Shown here: positions 31,926 through 33,799 of the stretch, piece after piece | How positions within the stretch are numbered: the first letter of the stretch is position 1 | Layout: every line of letters starts with the position of its first letter | NCBI GenBank assembly: GCA_938028465.1 | Contig: CALJAA010000103.1 | Coordinates: 1 to 33,799, forward strand | DNA length: 33,799 bases | Source: an uncultured Granulosicoccaceae bacterium | GTDB lineage: Bacteria; Pseudomonadota; Gammaproteobacteria; Granulosicoccales; Granulosicoccaceae | Reading direction: 5' to 3' | The notes under the pieces: generated by a model | What the model was told of the DNA's origin: nothing | The model's input: only the letters and a program-made list of their open reading frames with translations | The model's database searches: none | Position numbers and translations under genes: made by a program

Positions 31926-33080
31926 TTAATTATTACCACCTTCACGCGCCATTTTGAATGCCGTGCTAACACCTAGAAGTAAGAACAATAGGCTCATCCA
32001 GCCTGTGCTGTACCACATGATATCCCAGGTAGACATGTCAGAAACAGATTCACCACCGTTCCAAGCAGCTTCAAAATCGGTTGGACCGAAGTCAGCGCCT
32101 AGAGTATGAACATCTTCTAGAAACGGTTGAGTAGTTTCGACGAATTCATCCAGTTCATATTGATCAACATCTTTTGCATTGTCAGCATTGGTGTAGCCGC
32201 GATCAACCATAAAAGTTTTGATAGACGTTTCATTTCTTGAGACTGAAGAAAACTCACTTGCATCCAACCGATACTCTGCCTCGTATTCCTGCCACTCCGA
32301 AGCTAAACTGCCTTCGGCTACAAGATCATCTTTAACCGATAACGCAGTGAAGTACTTACCACCCATTATAGAAAGTATCGCTAATATAGCGCAGTACGCC
32401 CCAATCTTATTACCCTTACAGCTCGTCATGGTTGATGCAAAACCTATTGCACCACCAATTGCCCAAGCGATAAATCCGAATTCCCAACCGATGCCAATTG
32501 CAATCGCCATCCAAACAAAAGCGCCGAGCGCAGCTGCAGCTGCTGGGAAGATCAAACCTACAGAGGTAAATATCTCTTCTTCATCATCTTCTTCAGTATC
32601 GTTACTCGACGCTAAAGTGAAACCGCAGCTTTTGCATTCATCAAACCCCTTGTCTTGCTCGTGCTGACATTTAGGGCATTCCATACGATGGGCCTCTAAC
32701 GATTTCTTTTGAACCGTCGCTGGCGGTATTACTGTGGCGCCTTCAGTTTGTACTGCTGATGCAGGTATTGCTGCCTCAGGTGCCGCACTTTTAACTGGCT
32801 CCGCTTTCGGCTGCACTACAGCTAATGAAAATTGATCATCGTTGCTGGCAACAGCCTTAACGGTAACTGCTACACCAATCGAATTTAACTTAGATTCAAA
32901 CAAATCAACTTGTTTTTGAGACAAGCCTTGTTTGACCAATTTTTTGTTGTTAACGAAATCGGCAGCCTTATCAGGTGATACACCAAACATCTTCGAGAAT
33001 TCTACTGCTACCTGATCTGATTCGAACCCCTCTAAAACCGATCCATTAGTGGAAATTCTGAATTGATTGCTGCTGGCCAT
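31926..33080 (-). CDS. Zinc-ribbon membrane protein with N-terminal L7/L12-like module
   Basis: The function of this 384-residue protein is unknown. Residues 5-75 look like a small helical module (FRISTNGSVLEGFESDQVA, then KLVKQGLSQKQVDLFESKL) that recurs, in my recollection, in bacterial zinc-ribbon proteins and recalls the ribosomal L7/L12 C-terminal domain. A low-complexity Ala/Pro linker follows. A four-Cys zinc ribbon (C135, C138, C149, C152; ECPKCQHEQDKGFDECKSCG) and an acidic stretch EEDDEEEI come next. A glycine-rich membrane block (three helices within about 172-246) precedes a hydrophilic segment (about 250-355), and a last helix sits at 358-376. The ribbon is predicted to be cytoplasmic. 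AAGGA precedes the ATG. It is next to the pentapeptide-repeat gene in the same direction, though that gene has its own promoter. Confidence 0.75.
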   Translation of the reverse strand: MASSNQFRISTNGSVLEGFESDQVAVEFSKMFGVSPDKAADFVNNKKLVKQGLSQKQVDLFESKLNSIGVAVTVKAVASNDDQFSLAVVQPKAEPVKSAAPEAAIPASAVQTEGATVIPPATVQKKSLEAHRMECPKCQHEQDKGFDECKSCGFTLASSNDTEEDDEEEIFTSVGLIFPAAAAALGAFVWMAIAIGIGWEFGFIAWAIGGAIGFASTMTSCKGNKIGAYCAILAILSIMGGKYFTALSVKDDLVAEGSLASEWQEYEAEYRLDASEFSSVSRNETSIKTFMVDRGYTNADNAKDVDQYELDEFVETTQPFLEDVHTLGADFGPTDFEAAWNGGESVSDMSTWDIMWYSTGWMSLLFLLLGVSTAFKMAREGGNN

Positions 33081-33386
33081 GTGGCATCCTTACGTCATGT
33101 ATTAAATTTATGCCAGAGCATCGCGATTAACTTAGCTAGGCTATATGAATTAGGGAGCGTTCGGATGCTGGGAGGCTGTAGCAGTTTGAAATGCTTGTGT
33201 GATCCAACAGAGCTTGCACTGCTGGCAAACTCTGTTGATTTGAACTACTTCTCGTTAAACCAGCTGCAGGCAAGGTACGCTGCAATACTTGCTGTGACAG
33301 TCTGCGATAATTATTGATCGCACTTTAAGCAACCGCCTCAATACTGGCCCACTTGGTTACTGATTAGCTGCGCGCATGAAAACAGC
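33081..33386. other. Non-coding gap with a long hairpin, between zinc-ribbon gene and transposase
   Basis: This 306-bp stretch has no convincing gene. Its most notable content is the stem-loop at 33205-33237. It should also contain the end of the insertion sequence that carries the transposase, but with the other end outside the window I could not fix an inverted repeat or a target duplication. Confidence 0.5.
33205..33237. repeat. 33-bp interrupted stem-loop in the intergenic region
   Basis: Arms CAACAGAG (33205-33212) and CTCTGTTG (33230-33237) are perfect reverse complements. They continue after one mismatch with TTGC and GCAA, giving 12 pairs and a 7-base loop. It is not followed by a U tract. 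It may be a structured RNA element, an extragenic palindrome or part of a mobile-element end. Confidence 0.5.
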
Positions 33387-33799
33387 TTAGGTTTCAGTGA
33401 CTTTTCGCTTTTTAAGACGTTCAAAGATCATCCGATTGTGCGACTCAATGTAAATCGCTAAGTGATCATCTAAGCGATCAATGCGTTTGGATAGGTTCCA
33501 GGAACGCCGAGAGAGTCTACTCATTTTGTCACGAAACATAGCCAAGGTATGGTTGATACTAAACAACGGATCACGCCCGACTTTCTTGAGTTCGCCTTGC
33601 CCGCTAACCGATCCTCTAGCGCTTTTGTGAGTCACGTGAGTGGCGTGTGGAAAGTGTTGTTTAATCACGACTGGATAGTGATTGTGTTCATCAGTACGAA
33701 AAGTTGTGTGTATAGGTAGCAGGTCAGTTAGCTGCTTCAACAGGCGATTACGTTGGCGCCTGCTGTGATCCGCTCTATGACCGTACTTTTGCTTTGCTA
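33387..33799 (-). CDS. DDE-type transposase, C-terminal part (5' end beyond right edge)
   Basis: The minus-strand frame is open from the stop at 33387 to the right edge, so the N-terminus is outside the window (at least 137 residues are visible). Within it the segments FRTDEHNHYPVVIKQHFPHA, GSVSGQGELKKVGRDPLFSI and NHTLAMFRDKMSRLSRRSWN, then KRIDRLDDHLAIYIESHNR, match the C-terminal region of DDE transposases with the pattern SDEHxxYP...GELKK..DPLFS.NHT.AM.R. The Asp of RTDEHNHY is the probable second catalytic Asp, and the Glu in the late helix would be the third acid. The IS family could not be settled. Activity and intactness cannot be judged from this part. Confidence 0.75.
   Translation of the reverse strand, partial: AKQKYGHRADHSRRQRNRLLKQLTDLLPIHTTFRTDEHNHYPVVIKQHFPHATHVTHKSARGSVSGQGELKKVGRDPLFSINHTLAMFRDKMSRLSRRSWNLSKRIDRLDDHLAIYIESHNRMIFERLKKRKVTET

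Noticed and set aside
33063-33317. A plus-strand open frame of 84 codons in the gap beside the zinc-ribbon gene.
   Set aside because: It lacks a ribosome site, overlaps the start of the zinc-ribbon gene, contains the stem-loop and shows no protein-like pattern.
33320-33386. A terminal inverted repeat for the transposase-bearing element.
   Set aside because: Only one side of the element is in the window, so no pair can be compared and no duplication seen.

Overview
The window is a chromosomal stretch of about 34 kb from a Gram-negative bacterium. It most resembles a free-living, probably marine or aquatic gammaproteobacterium. The reasons are the outer-membrane FadL and lipobox-bearing lipoproteins, a long FadE-type acyl-CoA dehydrogenase, DusA, GrxC, glutathione-dependent formaldehyde detoxification and SelO. 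Base composition looks close to even throughout. I cannot name a genus. Nearly all of it is coding. I saw no rRNA, tRNA, CRISPR array, prophage or plasmid origin. The only mobile DNA is a partial transposase gene cut by the right edge.

Layout from the left. Positions 1-4568 (minus) hold a tightly coupled three-gene operon: a membrane VWA/glutamine-amidotransferase-like protein, an exported caspase/legumain-like protein whose catalytic Cys is replaced by Ser, and an exported TPR protein with a HExxH metallopeptidase domain that runs off the left edge. Positions 4977-9111 (plus) hold a lipid-uptake operon: FadL, a VolA-like surface lysophospholipase lipoprotein, a chalcone-isomerase-fold exported protein, and a clear intrinsic terminator. 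Then come an EamA-type transporter (plus) and a GH10 xylanase-type lipoprotein (minus).

Positions 12256-15170 (minus) hold a signalling cluster. Its histidine kinase has an N-terminal ethylene-receptor-like, copper-site-bearing membrane domain. A FixJ-type response regulator follows 6 bp downstream, and a third gene encodes a degenerate ATPase-receiver fusion. FadE (minus) and FolE (plus) diverge from a 305-bp promoter region, followed by an RNase T2 (minus).

Positions 20159-22002 form an Rcl-like redox locus: an AraC regulator resembling RclR diverges from a glutaredoxin and a DUF417 (RclC-like) membrane protein. DusA and an Atm1-type ABC exporter overlap by ATGA (minus). A formaldehyde operon (class III alcohol dehydrogenase, S-formylglutathione hydrolase, and an overlapping PNPOx-like flavoprotein) lies at 24991-27559 (plus). 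After it come an M20 amidohydrolase (minus), an alpha-methylacyl-CoA racemase-like gene overlapping selO (plus), a pentapeptide-repeat protein and a zinc-ribbon membrane protein (minus), and the transposase fragment.

Themes that recur are fatty-acid acquisition and oxidation (FadL, VolA-like, CHI-fold, FadE, racemase-like) and redox or electrophile defence (Rcl-like locus, Grx, SelO, formaldehyde pathway, Atm1). The three parts most likely to hold undescribed biology are the VWA/pseudo-caspase/metallopeptidase operon, the CHI-fold partner of FadL-VolA, and the ethylene-receptor-like kinase cluster. All assignments are from reading the sequence; no database search was run.
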